NCBI RefSeq assembly: GCF_020805785.1
Contig: NZ_JAJGZV010000002.1
Location: 992,001 to 1,056,000 of the forward strand
Direction: 5' to 3'
DNA: 64,000 nt
Source: Flavobacterium chungbukense
GTDB lineage: Bacteria; Bacteroidota; Bacteroidia; Flavobacteriales; Flavobacteriaceae
Made by a program: the position numbers and the translations under genes. The notes below the pieces were generated by a model. That model saw only the letters and a program-made list of their open reading frames with translations, was not told the origin of the DNA and ran no database searches. Shown here in pieces: positions 18,916 through 28,189 of this stretch. Positions within the stretch are counted from its first letter, which is position 1. Each line of letters starts with the position of its first letter.

Positions 18916-19383
18916 ATGATGACGAATAACGATATACTTAAAAAACTTCGCGTGGCTTTGATGCTCCGTGACGACCAAATAGTTGAGATTTTAGAATTAG
19001 TTGATTTTAGAATTTCAAAATCAGAATTGGGTGCTTTTTTTAGAGCCGAAGACCATCCGAATTACATGGAATGTGGTGATCAGGTTTTGAGAAATTTTTT
19101 AAATGGATTGGTAATTCATTTAAGAGGGACAAAAGAAAACCCTAAAAACCCAACTGACGTTTTAGCGAAACATAAAGCAGAAATTCCGAAGAAAGAAACC
19201 TCTAAAGAAAGACCTGAATTTAAAGCCGCTCCAAAAGATTCAGAAAAATATCGAGGTGACAAAAGTCCTTCAAAATCAGGTTCATCAACTGGAAAACCTA
19301 AAAAGAAATCATTCCCAAAAGGAAATGGGAAACCAGATGTTGTTGAAAAAGTGGTTTTCAAAAACGGGAAGAATAAGAAATAA
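18916..19383 (+). CDS. DUF1456 (YehS-like) protein with basic tail
   Basis: A 155-residue cytoplasmic protein. Residues about 4-72 form one DUF1456 unit (NDILKKLRVALMLRDDQ, SKSELGAFFRAEDHPNYMECGDQVLRNFLNGL). E. coli YehS, from memory, carries two such units; here only the C-terminal-type unit is present. It is followed by about 80 residues of low-complexity Lys/Ser/Pro/Gly sequence that looks disordered and strongly basic, suggesting nucleic-acid contact. Function of the family is unknown. The start could be either Met1 or Met2. It stands alone between two palindromic repeat regions. Confidence 0.85.
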   Translation: MMTNNDILKKLRVALMLRDDQIVEILELVDFRISKSELGAFFRAEDHPNYMECGDQVLRNFLNGLVIHLRGTKENPKNPTDVLAKHKAEIPKKETSKERPEFKAAPKDSEKYRGDKSPSKSGSSTGKPKKKSFPKGNGKPDVVEKVVFKNGKNKK

Positions 19384-19390
19384 TTTTAAT

Positions 19391-19487
19391 GCAATCCCGA
19401 TCGGGAGCTGAGATATTTTTTAGCCACAGATTAAAAAGATTAACACAGATTTTTTAAAATCATTCTAATCTTTTTAATCTGTGGCTA
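19391..19487. repeat. CCCGATCGGGAGCT palindrome and GCCACAGATT inverted repeat (family G)
   Basis: A short palindrome, GCAATCCCGATCGGGAGCT, begins at 19391; a variant is at 56798-56824. It is followed by a perfect 21-bp inverted repeat: the arm beginning TAGCCACAGATTAAAAAG at 19421-19441 pairs with 19467-19487. The second unit recurs at 27521-27976, 51756-51808, 59395-59416 and 61710-61732. Confidence 0.88.
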
Positions 19488-19507
19488 TATTTTTTTTGCA
19501 AAATTAC

Positions 19508-19594
19508 TGTAGAGACGCACTGCAGTGCGTCTTACCTGACGTAACCATAACTGTGCTCATCTTTGCGTAGACGCACTACAGTGCGTCTCTACAG
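19508..19594. repeat. Two-palindrome element, GACGCACTGCAGTGCGTC (family A)
   Basis: The left arm (19508-19533) contains the perfect 18-bp palindrome GACGCACTGCAGTGCGTC. The right arm (19569-19594) contains GACGCACTACAGTGCGTC. The two arms are also inverted copies of each other, including the outer CTGTAGA ends, around a 35-bp unrelated spacer. A half-element lies at 57035-57055. Confidence 0.9.
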
Positions 19595-19617
19595 ATATAC
19601 GCTACTTCATCATAAAA

Positions 19618-19652
19618 CAAAAAAAATCCACTCCTTTCGGAATGGATTTTTC
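19618..19652 (-). terminator. sucC terminator
   Basis: AAAAATCCA and TGGATTTTT with an inner CTCC/GGAA pairing form a hairpin. Read on the minus strand it ends in a T run 25 bp after the sucC stop. Confidence 0.9.
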
Positions 19653-19677
19653 TATATAAATTGATTTCTTATTTTAA

Positions 19678-20871
19678 TTAAGAAAGAGCAGCTTTAACTT
19701 GGTCAGCAGCTTCTTGGAATTGAACTGCAGATAAGATTGGCATACCAGAGTTGTCAATTAATTCTTTTGCAATTTCAGCATTTGTTCCTTGCAAACGAAC
19801 GATAATTGGCACTTTAATAGCATCTCCCATGTTTTTGTAAGCGTCAACAACACCTTGAGCAACACGATCACAACGAACGATTCCTCCGAAGATGTTAATT
19901 AAAATAGCTTTTACGTTTGGATCTTTCAAGATAATTCTGAAAGCTGTTTCAACACGTTTTGCATCAGCAGTTCCTCCTACGTCAAGGAAGTTAGCAGGCT
20001 CAAAACCAGCATATTTAATTAAATCCATAGTTGCCATTGCAAGACCAGCTCCGTTTACCATACATCCTACAGTACCGTCAAGATCCACATAGTTTAGACC
20101 AACTTCTTTAGCCTCAACTTCGATTGGATTCTCCTCACGGATATCTCTCATCTCAGCATATTTAGGTTGTCTGTATAAAGCGTTATCGTCGATGTTAACT
20201 TTAGCATCAACAGCTAAGATTTTGTTATCAGAAGTTTTTAAAACTGGGTTGATTTCAAACATAGAAGCATCAGAACCAATGTAAGCATTGTATAATGCCT
20301 CGATGAATTTTACCATTTCTTTGAAAGCATTTCCAGAAAGTCCTAAGTTAAAAGCAACTCTTCTAGCTTGGAAACCTTGTAATCCAACAGAAGGATCAAT
20401 TTCTTCAGTAAAGATTAAGTGTGGAGTATGTTCAGCAACTTCTTCAATATCCATTCCACCTTCAGTAGAATACATAATCATGTTGCGTCCTGTACCTCTA
20501 TTCAATAAAACAGAAACATAAAATTCAGAAGTTTCGCTTTCTCCAGGATAGTAAACATCTTCAGCAACTAATATTTTATTAACTTTTTTACCTTCAGGCG
20601 GAGTCTGAGGTGTAATCAATTGCATTCCGATGATTTGTTCTGCTAATTCTTCAACTTGTTGTAAGTTTTTTGCCAGCTTAACTCCACCACCTTTTCCACG
20701 ACCACCTGCGTGAATTTGTGCTTTAATTACATGCCATCCTGTTCCAGTTTCGGCAGTTAATTGTTTTGCAGCAGCCACAGCTTCAACTGCATTATTAGCC
20801 ACGATCCCGCGTTGCACGCGTACTCCGTAACTCGCTAAAATTTCTTTTCCTTGATATTCGTGTATGTTCAT
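19678..20871 (-). CDS. sucC: Succinyl-CoA synthetase (ADP-forming) beta subunit
   Basis: With SucD it interconverts succinyl-CoA and succinate with formation of ATP in the TCA cycle. The ATG at 20871 ([16 protein letters not shown]) matches the family N-terminus. A 20-codon upstream extension in the same frame lacks similarity, and a -7 box (20920-20927) lies within it, so it is excluded. The 397 residues comprise an ATP-grasp domain ([18 protein letters not shown] near 46-63; FEINPVL near 201) and a C-terminal ligase-CoA domain with [18 protein letters not shown] and [10 protein letters not shown]. sucD is not adjacent in this window. It is monocistronic with a clear terminator. Confidence 0.97.
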   Translation of the reverse strand: MNIHEYQGKEILASYGVRVQRGIVANNAVEAVAAAKQLTAETGTGWHVIKAQIHAGGRGKGGGVKLAKNLQQVEELAEQIIGMQLITPQTPPEGKKVNKILVAEDVYYPGESETSEFYVSVLLNRGTGRNMIMYSTEGGMDIEEVAEHTPHLIFTEEIDPSVGLQGFQARRVAFNLGLSGNAFKEMVKFIEALYNAYIGSDASMFEINPVLKTSDNKILAVDAKVNIDDNALYRQPKYAEMRDIREENPIEVEAKEVGLNYVDLDGTVGCMVNGAGLAMATMDLIKYAGFEPANFLDVGGTADAKRVETAFRIILKDPNVKAILINIFGGIVRCDRVAQGVVDAYKNMGDAIKVPIIVRLQGTNAEIAKELIDNSGMPILSAVQFQEAADQVKAALS

Positions 20872-21286
20872 AATATTGAATTTGTCTGGTCCTGAATTTA
20901 TTTCAGAATAAAAGTGCGACAAAAGTAACAAAATACAACTTAATAGTAAAATCTTTTTTGAATTAATAACTGCTCCTTAATTGATTCTTGCCCTAATTAA
21001 ATTCAAAGAAAAAAAATCATTAAACAATTGTATCGAAAATGTTAACACAAAAACACTAAAACGTTTGAGATTTAACAAAAATTTCACTGATATCAATACC
21101 TAACAGACGATTTTTCTTAATATATTTTAATCGTAATTATGATTTTGACAATTCGCAATGCTTTCTTTAATAATATTATCATTTAAGAACCCTTTTTCTA
21201 ATATTCCAACAAAAATGAAAGTGAAAATATAAATTCACTACATTATGTTTAACGAAATCTTTATTTTTGTAGAAAAAATATCAAGA
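20872..21286. promoter_or_regulatory. sucC-gltB divergent intergenic region
   Basis: This 415-bp A/T-rich gap holds a minus-strand -7 box for sucC (CAAAAGTA at 20920-20927, i.e. TACTTTTG) and a plus-strand -7 box for gltB (TATTTTTG at 21262-21269). No open frame or repeat family was recognised in the remainder. Confidence 0.5.
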
Positions 21287-24200
21287 ATGAGAGTTAAAGA
21301 ACAAGGGCTTTATCTGCCTGAATTTGAACACGACAATTGTGGTGCAGGATTTATTTGTAATTTGAATGGTATTAAGTCAAATGATATTATTCACAAAGCA
21401 TTAGACATCTTAATTAAATTAGAACATCGTGGTGCCGTAAGTTCTGATGGAAGAACTGGTGACGGAGCCGGAATTTTATTCGACATTCCTCATGATTTTT
21501 TTAAGAAAGTATGTGACTTTGAAATCCCTGAAGCGCGTGAGTATGCAGTAGGAATGGTTTTTTTACCAAAAAGCAAAAACCAAGTTTCTTTCTGTATTAA
21601 TGCATTTGAGGCCACTATTAAAGACCAAAACTTAAAAGTTTTAGGTTGGAGAGATGTGCCAGTTGACGTTGAAAATTTAGGGCAAATTGCCGCAGAAAAA
21701 GAACCAACAGTTAAACAAGTTTTCGTTTCTAAAAACGGTCAAGAATTAACTGAACAAGAATTTAATGCAAAACTTTTTGCAGCTAGAAAAATTGCTGAAC
21801 ATGCCGTAAGAGGATCTAAAACCTCAGAAAGCCACATGTTTTATTTTACTAGTTTATCGACAACTACTATAATATATAAAGGTCTATTGATGCCGGAAGA
21901 CATCAGCCGTTATTATATAGATTTGAAAGATCCAGACTTGGTGACTCGTTTAGCGCTTGTACACCAACGTTTCTCTACAAATACATTCCCATCTTGGGAC
22001 TTAGCTCAACCATTTAGATATATGTGTCATAATGGTGAGATCAATACACTTCGTGGAAACGTAAGCCGTATGCGTGCTCGTGAAGAGCTTATGCAAAGCA
22101 AAGTTTTTGGCGATGATATCAAAAAATTATTCCCAATTATCTTAGAAGGAAAATCAGATTCTGCTTCTATGGATATGGTGGTTGAACTTTTATTAATGAC
22201 TGGGCGTTCGCTTCCAGAGGCAATGATGATGGTGGTTCCTGAAGCTTGGGAAAAACACCAGACAATGTCTCCAGAGAAAAGAGCTTTCTATGAATACAAT
22301 GCTTGTATCATGGAACCTTGGGACGGTCCAGCTTCTATTCCGTTTACAGATGGTAACGTAATTGGTGCTTTACTAGACAGAAACGGATTGCGTCCTTCTC
22401 GTTATACTTTAACGAAAAGCGGATTCGTAATTATGTCATCTGAAATTGGTGTATTGGACATCGATCCAGAAGATGTAATTCAGCACGGACGTTTAGAGCC
22501 CGGAAAAATGTTCTTGGTTGATATGAATGAAGGTCGCATCATCGAAGATGAAGAAGTTAAGAAAGCGATAGTTACAAAACGTCCTTACCAGGAATGGATC
22601 GACGCAAACTTATTACCATTAGCTAAAGTTCCTTACACCAACAACCCTACTCCTGTTGAAAAATTAGATTTCGTTACAAGACAAAAATTGTTTGGTTATA
22701 CAATTGAAGATTTAAAAACAATCATCAACCCAATGGGTAGCGACGGAGCTGAAGCGATTAGTTCTATGGGTAACGATACGCCTTTGGCAGTTCTTTCAGA
22801 TCAGCCTCAGTTGTTGTACAATTACTTCAAACAATTATTTGCTCAGGTTACAAACCCGCCGTTGGATGGTATTCGTGAAGAAATTATTACTGATATCAGT
22901 TTGGCGATTGGTGGAGATTTCAACATTTTCGAAATTGAATCTAAACAATGTAAAAAATTAAAAATCCAGAACCCAGTTGTTTCTAACGAGGATTTGGATA
23001 AAATTAGAAACATAGATCACCCAGATTTCAAATCGGCTACTATTTCTACTTTATATAAAATAGAAAAAGGAGTTAATGGTTTAGAAAGAGCGCTTGAAAA
23101 ATGTGTTCAAGCTACTTTTAAAGCAGTTGAAGAAGGATGCAACATCATTATCTTATCTGATAGAGGTGTTAGTGAAGAATTCGCTCCAATTCCGATGTTA
23201 TTGGCTTGTTCTTATATTCACCACTCATTAAACATTTTACAGGTTCGTTCTAAATTCGGAATCATTATTGAATCTGCTGAACCAAGAGAACCTCATCATT
23301 TTGCTTTATTGTTCGGATACGGTGCAAGTGCAATCAATCCTTACATGGTAAACGAAATCATTTACGACCAAGTTGAAAAAGGTTTCATTACAAAAGTAAA
23401 AGCAGATTATGCTGTTGTAAACTACAACAAAGCGATTGCAAAAGGAATCGTTAAAATCATGAACAAAATTGGTATCTCTACTTTACATTCATACAGAGCT
23501 GCTCAGATTTTCGAGATTTTAGGTTTAAACAAAACATTTACTTCTAAATATTTCCCTTACACGCCATCAAGAATTGAAGGAATCGGTTTAATGGAAGTAG
23601 AGAAAGAAGTTAAAAAACGTTTCCAAAAAGCTTTCCCAAATTCAAAAATTGCAAACTTGCTTTCTCTTGAAATTGGAGGTATTTATAGATGGAGACGTGG
23701 TGGAGAAAAACACATGTTTAACCCAACCACTATTTCTAAATTACAACAAGCGGTTCGTTTAAACAGCCCAGAAAGTTATAAAGAATACTCAAATGCCGTT
23801 AACGAGCAAAGCTCAAACTTAATGACCATCAGAGGTTTATTTGAATTCAACAACTTAGATCCAATTTCTATTGACGAAGTAGAACCTTGGACAGAAATTG
23901 TGAAGAAATTCAAAACGGGTGCCATGTCTTACGGATCTATTTCTAGAGAAGCACACGAGAATTTAGCGATTGCAATGAACAGAATCGGTGGAAAAAGTAA
24001 CTCTGGAGAAGGTGGAGAAGATCCGAAACGTTTCCAGAAAGAAATTAACGGAGATTCTAGAAACTCTGCTATCAAACAAGTTGCATCAGGACGTTTTGGT
24101 GTTTCGATCAACTATTTGACAAACGCTAAAGAAATCCAGATTAAAATGGCTCAGGGAGCAAAACCTGGTGAAGGTGGACAGTTACCTGGAGAAAAAGTAG

Positions 24201-25804
24201 TGCCTTGGATTGCTGAAACTAGAAACTCTACGCCTTATGTAGGTTTGATTTCGCCTCCTCCTCACCACGATATTTACTCAATTGAGGATCTATCTCAGTT
24301 GATTTACGATTTGAAAAATGCAAACCGTGAAGCTCGTATTAACGTAAAATTAGTTTCTGAAGTTGGAGTTGGAACCATCGCTGCCGGTGTTGCCAAAGCA
24401 AAAGCTGACGTTATCTTAATTTCTGGTTACGACGGAGGAACGGGAGCTGCACCTTTAACATCTTTACAGCACACAGGTATTCCTTGGGAACTTGGTTTGG
24501 CTGAAGCACAGCAAACTTTGATCTTAAACGATTTAAGAAGCCGTGTAGTTTTAGAGTGTGACGGACAGTTGAAAACAGGTCGTGACGTTGCGATTGCTGC
24601 TTTATTAGGAGCTGAAGAATTTGGTTTCGCAACTGCGCCGCTTGTAGCTTCTGGATGTATCATGATGAGAGCTTGTCACTTAAATACTTGCCCAGTTGGT
24701 ATTGCAACTCAGGATCCTGAATTGAGAAAAAATTTCAAAGGAACTCCAGAGCACGTAATCAACTTCATGTATTTCATTGCTGAAGAGTTAAGAGAAATCA
24801 TGGCACAATTAGGTTTCAGAACTTTAAAAGAAATGGTAGGTCAGTCACAAAAATTAAATGTGAACAAAGCTATCAAACATTATAAAGCAAATGGTTTAGA
24901 CTTGTCATCAATTCTATACAAACCGGAAAAAGCGAAAACAGAGCCAAATCATAATACAACTACTCAAGATCACCAACTTGAAAATGTATTGGATTTTGAC
25001 ATCATCAAAGAAGCAATTCCGTCTATCTATAGAAAAGAGAAAACAAGAGTAACCTTTAAAATTAAAAATACAGACCGTTCTGTAGGTGCGATTTTGAGTA
25101 ACGAAATCTCAAAAATCTACGGCGCACAAGGATTACCTGATGACACTATTTTAGTTGATTTTGAAGGTTCTGCTGGACAAAGTTTTGGTGCTTTTGCAAC
25201 AAACGGATTGTCATTTAAAATTCACGGAAACTGTAATGATTATTTAGGAAAAGGTCTTTCTGGAGGAAAATTAATTGTAAAAGTACCTCCTACTGCAACT
25301 TTCAAACCTGAAGATAATATCATTATTGGAAACGTTGCCCTTTACGGAGCTATTACCGGAGAGGCTTATATTAATGGAATGGCCGGAGAGCGTTTCTGTG
25401 TTAGAAATTCTGGAGCAACAGCAGTTGTGGAAGGAATTGGAGATCACGGATGCGAGTACATGACCGGTGGTACAGTAGTAGTTTTAGGAAAAACAGGAAG
25501 AAACTTCGCAGCTGGTATGAGCGGTGGTGTGGCTTATGTTTACGATCCAAATAAAAAATTCGACTCAACAGTTTGTAACATGGAAATGGTTGCATTCGAT
25601 CCGTTGGAAGAAGAGGACGTTACGAAACTAAGAAAATTGATTAAAAATCATTCATTGTACACAAGCAGTCCATTAGCAAAAAGAATTTTAGCAGACTGGG
25701 AAAACCAACAACAGCACTTCGTAAAAGTAATGCCAACTGATTACAAGAAAGCATTAAAAAGAATTGCAGAAGAAAAACAAATAGAAGAATTAATAGCGGG
25801 ATAA
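21287..25804 (+). CDS. gltB: Glutamate synthase (NADPH) large subunit
   Basis: GltB transfers the amide of glutamine to 2-oxoglutarate, making two glutamates. I chose the ATG at 21287 ([18 protein letters not shown]) because it matches the short propeptide before the N-terminal nucleophile Cys18 and because a -7 box lies just upstream. An in-frame ATG at 21245 would add 14 residues. The 1505 residues run: class II amidotransferase (about 18-420), central domain, FMN-binding synthase domain ([15 protein letters not shown] near 1045, [15 protein letters not shown] carrying the 3Fe-4S cysteines), and the C-terminal beta-helix ([21 protein letters not shown]). gltD follows after 135 bp. Confidence 0.97.
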   Translation: MRVKEQGLYLPEFEHDNCGAGFICNLNGIKSNDIIHKALDILIKLEHRGAVSSDGRTGDGAGILFDIPHDFFKKVCDFEIPEAREYAVGMVFLPKSKNQVSFCINAFEATIKDQNLKVLGWRDVPVDVENLGQIAAEKEPTVKQVFVSKNGQELTEQEFNAKLFAARKIAEHAVRGSKTSESHMFYFTSLSTTTIIYKGLLMPEDISRYYIDLKDPDLVTRLALVHQRFSTNTFPSWDLAQPFRYMCHNGEINTLRGNVSRMRAREELMQSKVFGDDIKKLFPIILEGKSDSASMDMVVELLLMTGRSLPEAMMMVVPEAWEKHQTMSPEKRAFYEYNACIMEPWDGPASIPFTDGNVIGALLDRNGLRPSRYTLTKSGFVIMSSEIGVLDIDPEDVIQHGRLEPGKMFLVDMNEGRIIEDEEVKKAIVTKRPYQEWIDANLLPLAKVPYTNNPTPVEKLDFVTRQKLFGYTIEDLKTIINPMGSDGAEAISSMGNDTPLAVLSDQPQLLYNYFKQLFAQVTNPPLDGIREEIITDISLAIGGDFNIFEIESKQCKKLKIQNPVVSNEDLDKIRNIDHPDFKSATISTLYKIEKGVNGLERALEKCVQATFKAVEEGCNIIILSDRGVSEEFAPIPMLLACSYIHHSLNILQVRSKFGIIIESAEPREPHHFALLFGYGASAINPYMVNEIIYDQVEKGFITKVKADYAVVNYNKAIAKGIVKIMNKIGISTLHSYRAAQIFEILGLNKTFTSKYFPYTPSRIEGIGLMEVEKEVKKRFQKAFPNSKIANLLSLEIGGIYRWRRGGEKHMFNPTTISKLQQAVRLNSPESYKEYSNAVNEQSSNLMTIRGLFEFNNLDPISIDEVEPWTEIVKKFKTGAMSYGSISREAHENLAIAMNRIGGKSNSGEGGEDPKRFQKEINGDSRNSAIKQVASGRFGVSINYLTNAKEIQIKMAQGAKPGEGGQLPGEKVVPWIAETRNSTPYVGLISPPPHHDIYSIEDLSQLIYDLKNANREARINVKLVSEVGVGTIAAGVAKAKADVILISGYDGGTGAAPLTSLQHTGIPWELGLAEAQQTLILNDLRSRVVLECDGQLKTGRDVAIAALLGAEEFGFATAPLVASGCIMMRACHLNTCPVGIATQDPELRKNFKGTPEHVINFMYFIAEELREIMAQLGFRTLKEMVGQSQKLNVNKAIKHYKANGLDLSSILYKPEKAKTEPNHNTTTQDHQLENVLDFDIIKEAIPSIYRKEKTRVTFKIKNTDRSVGAILSNEISKIYGAQGLPDDTILVDFEGSAGQSFGAFATNGLSFKIHGNCNDYLGKGLSGGKLIVKVPPTATFKPEDNIIIGNVALYGAITGEAYINGMAGERFCVRNSGATAVVEGIGDHGCEYMTGGTVVVLGKTGRNFAAGMSGGVAYVYDPNKKFDSTVCNMEMVAFDPLEEEDVTKLRKLIKNHSLYTSSPLAKRILADWENQQQHFVKVMPTDYKKALKRIAEEKQIEELIAG

Positions 25805-25829
25805 AAATCAATTTCAAAAAATAAAATCC

Positions 25830-25904
25830 CAAATTCCAATGTCAATATTAATGGCAATGTCGTCCTGAGCAATCCCGAAACTTCGGGAGAAGGATTGGAA
25901 TTTG
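25830..25904. repeat. Nested repeat between gltB and gltD
   Basis: An outer inverted repeat CAAATTCCAAT / ATTGGAATTTG (same family as 2881-2918) encloses a second element. The inner element begins TGTCGTCCTGAGCAATCCCG and contains the hairpin CCCGAAACTTCGGG. It is closely related to a segment inside pabB (52684-52722). Confidence 0.85.
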
Positions 25905-25939
25905 GAATTTAAAGAAATTGGAATTTAATTTAAAAAGTC

Positions 25940-27394
25940 ATGGGTAAAATAGGCGGATTTAAAGAATATAACAGAGCCGATGAAAGTAATTTAGCAGTAG
26001 CAGAACGTGTTTCGAACTACAATGAATTTACTATTCCGGTACCAAAAGATAAATTAAAAGAACAAGGATCAAGATGTATGGACTGTGGAATTCCTTTTTG
26101 CCACAGTGGTTGTCCGTTAGGGAATTTAATTCCTGACTTCAACGACATGGTGCATCAGGAAGAATGGCAGAGCGCATTAGAGATTTTACAATCTACTAAT
26201 AATTTCCCTGAATTTACAGGACGCTTATGCCCTGCTCCATGTGAGAAATCATGTGTATTAGGAATCATCAAAGATCCGGTTTCTATCGAAAACATCGAAA
26301 AAAGCATCATCGAAAGAGGTTTTGCTGAAGGATGGATTAAGCCTCAGCCACCAAAAACAAGAACTGGTAAAACAGTTGCTGTTATTGGTTCAGGACCTGC
26401 GGGTTTGGCAGCTGCTCAGCAATTAAACAGAGCAGGTCACACCGTTACTGTTTTTGAAAGAGATAACGCAATTGGAGGTTTATTACGTTACGGAATTCCA
26501 AACTTCAAATTAGAAAAAGGAATTATCGACCGTCGTGTAGTTGTTCTTGAAGCAGAAGGAATCACCTTCAAAACAAATGTAAATGTTGGTGTAAACTTCA
26601 GCGTTGAAGAATTAAACGCATTCGATTCTATCGTTTTATGTGGAGGAGCAACGGAAAGAAGAAGCTTACCAACTAAAGGAATCGAGAGCAAAGGTGTTGT
26701 TCAAGCAATGGATTTCTTAACACAACAAACTAAAGTTTTATTTGGAGAATCAATTCCAGATCAAATTAAAGCAACTGGTAAAGATGTAATCGTTATTGGT
26801 GGTGGAGATACTGGTTCTGACTGTATTGGAACTTCAAACAGACACGGTGCTAAATCGGTAACTAACTTCGAGATTTTACCAAAACCTCCAGTTGGAAGAA
26901 GCGAGTCAACTCCTTGGCCTTTCTGGCCGTTGCAGTTAAAAACATCTTCTTCTCACGAAGAAGGTTGCGACAGAAACTGGTTAATCAATACGAAAGAATT
27001 CATTTCTAACGATAAAGGCGAATTAACTGGATTAAAAACGGTTGAAGTTGCATGGAAAATGACTCCAGGTCAACGTCCTGAATTAATCGAAAAAGAAGGT
27101 TCTGAGAAAATCTGGCCTTGCGATTTAGCTTTATTGGCTCTTGGATTTACTGGTCCAGAAAAAACATTAAGCGAGCAATTAGGAATCGAAACTGATATGA
27201 GAAGCAACTACAAAGCGCATAACTATCAGACAAACGTTCCTCACATTTTCACTGCTGGTGATATGAGAAGAGGACAATCATTAATCGTGTGGGCTATTTC
27301 AGAAGGTCGCGAAGCAGCAAGAGAAGTAGATTTGTTCCTTATGGGATCTACAAACTTGCCTACTAAAGGAAAAGGAGATTTACCGAGCTTGTAA
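25940..27394 (+). CDS. gltD: Glutamate synthase (NADPH) small subunit
   Basis: GltD is the FAD/Fe-S subunit that passes electrons from NADPH to GltB. The 484 residues contain the N-terminal cysteine clusters CMDCGIPFCHSGCP and RLCPAPCEKSC for two 4Fe-4S centres, the FAD-binding VIGSGPAGLAAAQQL (about residues 151-165), FERDNAIGGLLRYGIPNFKLEK, the NADPH-binding VIGGGDTGSDCIG, and the C-terminal FTAGDMRRGQSLIVWAI. Full length. It forms the gltBD pair with the gene upstream; the 135-bp gap has a repeat but no recognised promoter or terminator, so co-transcription is likely. Confidence 0.97.
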   Translation: MGKIGGFKEYNRADESNLAVAERVSNYNEFTIPVPKDKLKEQGSRCMDCGIPFCHSGCPLGNLIPDFNDMVHQEEWQSALEILQSTNNFPEFTGRLCPAPCEKSCVLGIIKDPVSIENIEKSIIERGFAEGWIKPQPPKTRTGKTVAVIGSGPAGLAAAQQLNRAGHTVTVFERDNAIGGLLRYGIPNFKLEKGIIDRRVVVLEAEGITFKTNVNVGVNFSVEELNAFDSIVLCGGATERRSLPTKGIESKGVVQAMDFLTQQTKVLFGESIPDQIKATGKDVIVIGGGDTGSDCIGTSNRHGAKSVTNFEILPKPPVGRSESTPWPFWPLQLKTSSSHEEGCDRNWLINTKEFISNDKGELTGLKTVEVAWKMTPGQRPELIEKEGSEKIWPCDLALLALGFTGPEKTLSEQLGIETDMRSNYKAHNYQTNVPHIFTAGDMRRGQSLIVWAISEGREAAREVDLFLMGSTNLPTKGKGDLPSL

Positions 27395-27398
27395 TTTT

Positions 27399-27431
27399 TA
27401 AGGTTCTGAGATACTAAGGTGCTAAGTTTTT
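27399..27431. repeat. AAGGTTCTGAGATACTAAGG-type tract (family J)
   Basis: A short repeat just after gltD with the alternating pattern TCTGAGATACTAAGGTGCTAAG. A related inverted copy lies at 57061-57100 beside the Lrp/AsnC gene. Confidence 0.6.
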
Positions 27432-27480
27432 TTTCCTTGCATTTTATTTAATCTTTATTCCAATAAACAACATAACTACT

Positions 27481-27521
27481 AACAAACCCTTGAATTTATA
27501 TTCAGGGGTTTTGTTTTTTTT
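27481..27521 (+). terminator. gltBD terminator
   Basis: AACAAACCCTTGAA pairs with TTCAGGGGTTTTGTT (one bulge) and runs into a T9 stretch, about 90 bp after the gltD stop. Confidence 0.85.
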
Positions 27522-27622
27522 TAGCCACAGATTAACACAGATTTAAATGATTTTTTGTTTGCCACTAATTACACGAATTTTCACGAATTTCTTTTTTTTT
27601 CTGGGCGATTTCTATTTCAAGC

Positions 27623-27706
27623 ATAGCCCGTGGTTTCAACCACGGGAACACAATATATGATCACGTCCAATCCGTAACGTTTCCCGTGGTTGAAACCACG
27701 GGCTAT
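27623..27706. repeat. Two-palindrome element, CCCGTGGTTTCAACCACGGG (family B)
   Basis: The left arm 27623-27648 and right arm 27681-27706 are perfect inverted copies over 26 bp. Each arm is itself the hairpin CCCGTGGTTTCAACCACGGG or its complement. The spacer is 32 bp. The architecture matches the element at 19508-19594 with an unrelated sequence. Confidence 0.92.
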
Positions 27707-27799
27707 ATTTTAGCATTTTGAGAAAAATAGAAAATAAAATTCGTGTAATTCGTGGCTAAAAAAAATATTTTGAAGCATCACAATTGGCATTTTATAAAC

Positions 27800-27858
27800 A
27801 TAGTTCCCGCTTTCGGCTATATCTCTCCGTTCCACTGCGAGGATACCGCCTCAAACGT
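27800..27858 (-). repeat. Interspersed repeat, family K, copy 1
   Basis: On the minus strand it contains GGTATCCTCGCAG and AGCCGAAAGCGGGA. The same blocks, in the same order, occur at 34289-34340 on the plus strand. Confidence 0.75.
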
Positions 27859-28140
27859 AGTTCACTGAACACAAATTAAAATATATTTTTAGTGAAGTAA
27901 TCGTGGCTAAATTCAAACATTTGGCTTCTTTTAAAAATCTGGATAAAAAATCCTTTTAATCTATATAATCTGTGGCAAAAAACTTTAAACAGCATTTATA
28001 AATTAGTGTAATTTGTGAAATTCGTGGCTAAAAAACTTTGTATCTTTGAACCTCCTACAACGTTACAAAATTCCAAAAACAAGCAACTTTTTGTTTAAAA
28101 ACAAACAATTTGTTACAATTTGTTATTTTTCTACAAATAA

Positions 28141-28171
28141 TTTGCAGTTAGTTAAAAGTGTAATAACTTTG
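28141..28171 (+). promoter_or_regulatory. lysA promoter, consensus Bacteroidota type
   Basis: TTTG at 28141-28144, exactly 19 nt, then TAACTTTG at 28164-28171, 18 bp before the lysA start. This is a full match to the consensus. A second, unpaired -7-like TATCTTTG lies at 28041-28048. Confidence 0.75.
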
Positions 28172-28189
28172 CTCAAAATGATTTAAAAA

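Larger units (their letters stand above)
27521..28030. repeat. Nested repeat cluster upstream of lysA
   Basis: The 795-bp gap 27395-28189 has no gene. Within it a family G left arm (27521-27543) pairs with a right arm at 27951-27976. Inside lies a family H pair (27560-27590 with 27736-27757), and inside that a family B two-palindrome element. Between the H and G right arms sits a family K element. Further single H arms (27891-27909 and 28003-28030) lie in the same gap. The order looks like successive insertions of repeats into repeats. Confidence 0.8.

Noticed and set aside
20872..20931. N-terminal extension of sucC
   Set aside because: The 20 extra codons have no counterpart in SucC, and a -7 promoter box lies inside them. 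The ATG at 20871 gives the canonical [12 protein letters not shown] start.
27395..28189. CRISPR array in the repeat-rich gap before lysA
   Set aside because: Repeats are inverted, of several different families and unevenly spaced. There are no direct repeats with unique spacers and no cas genes.
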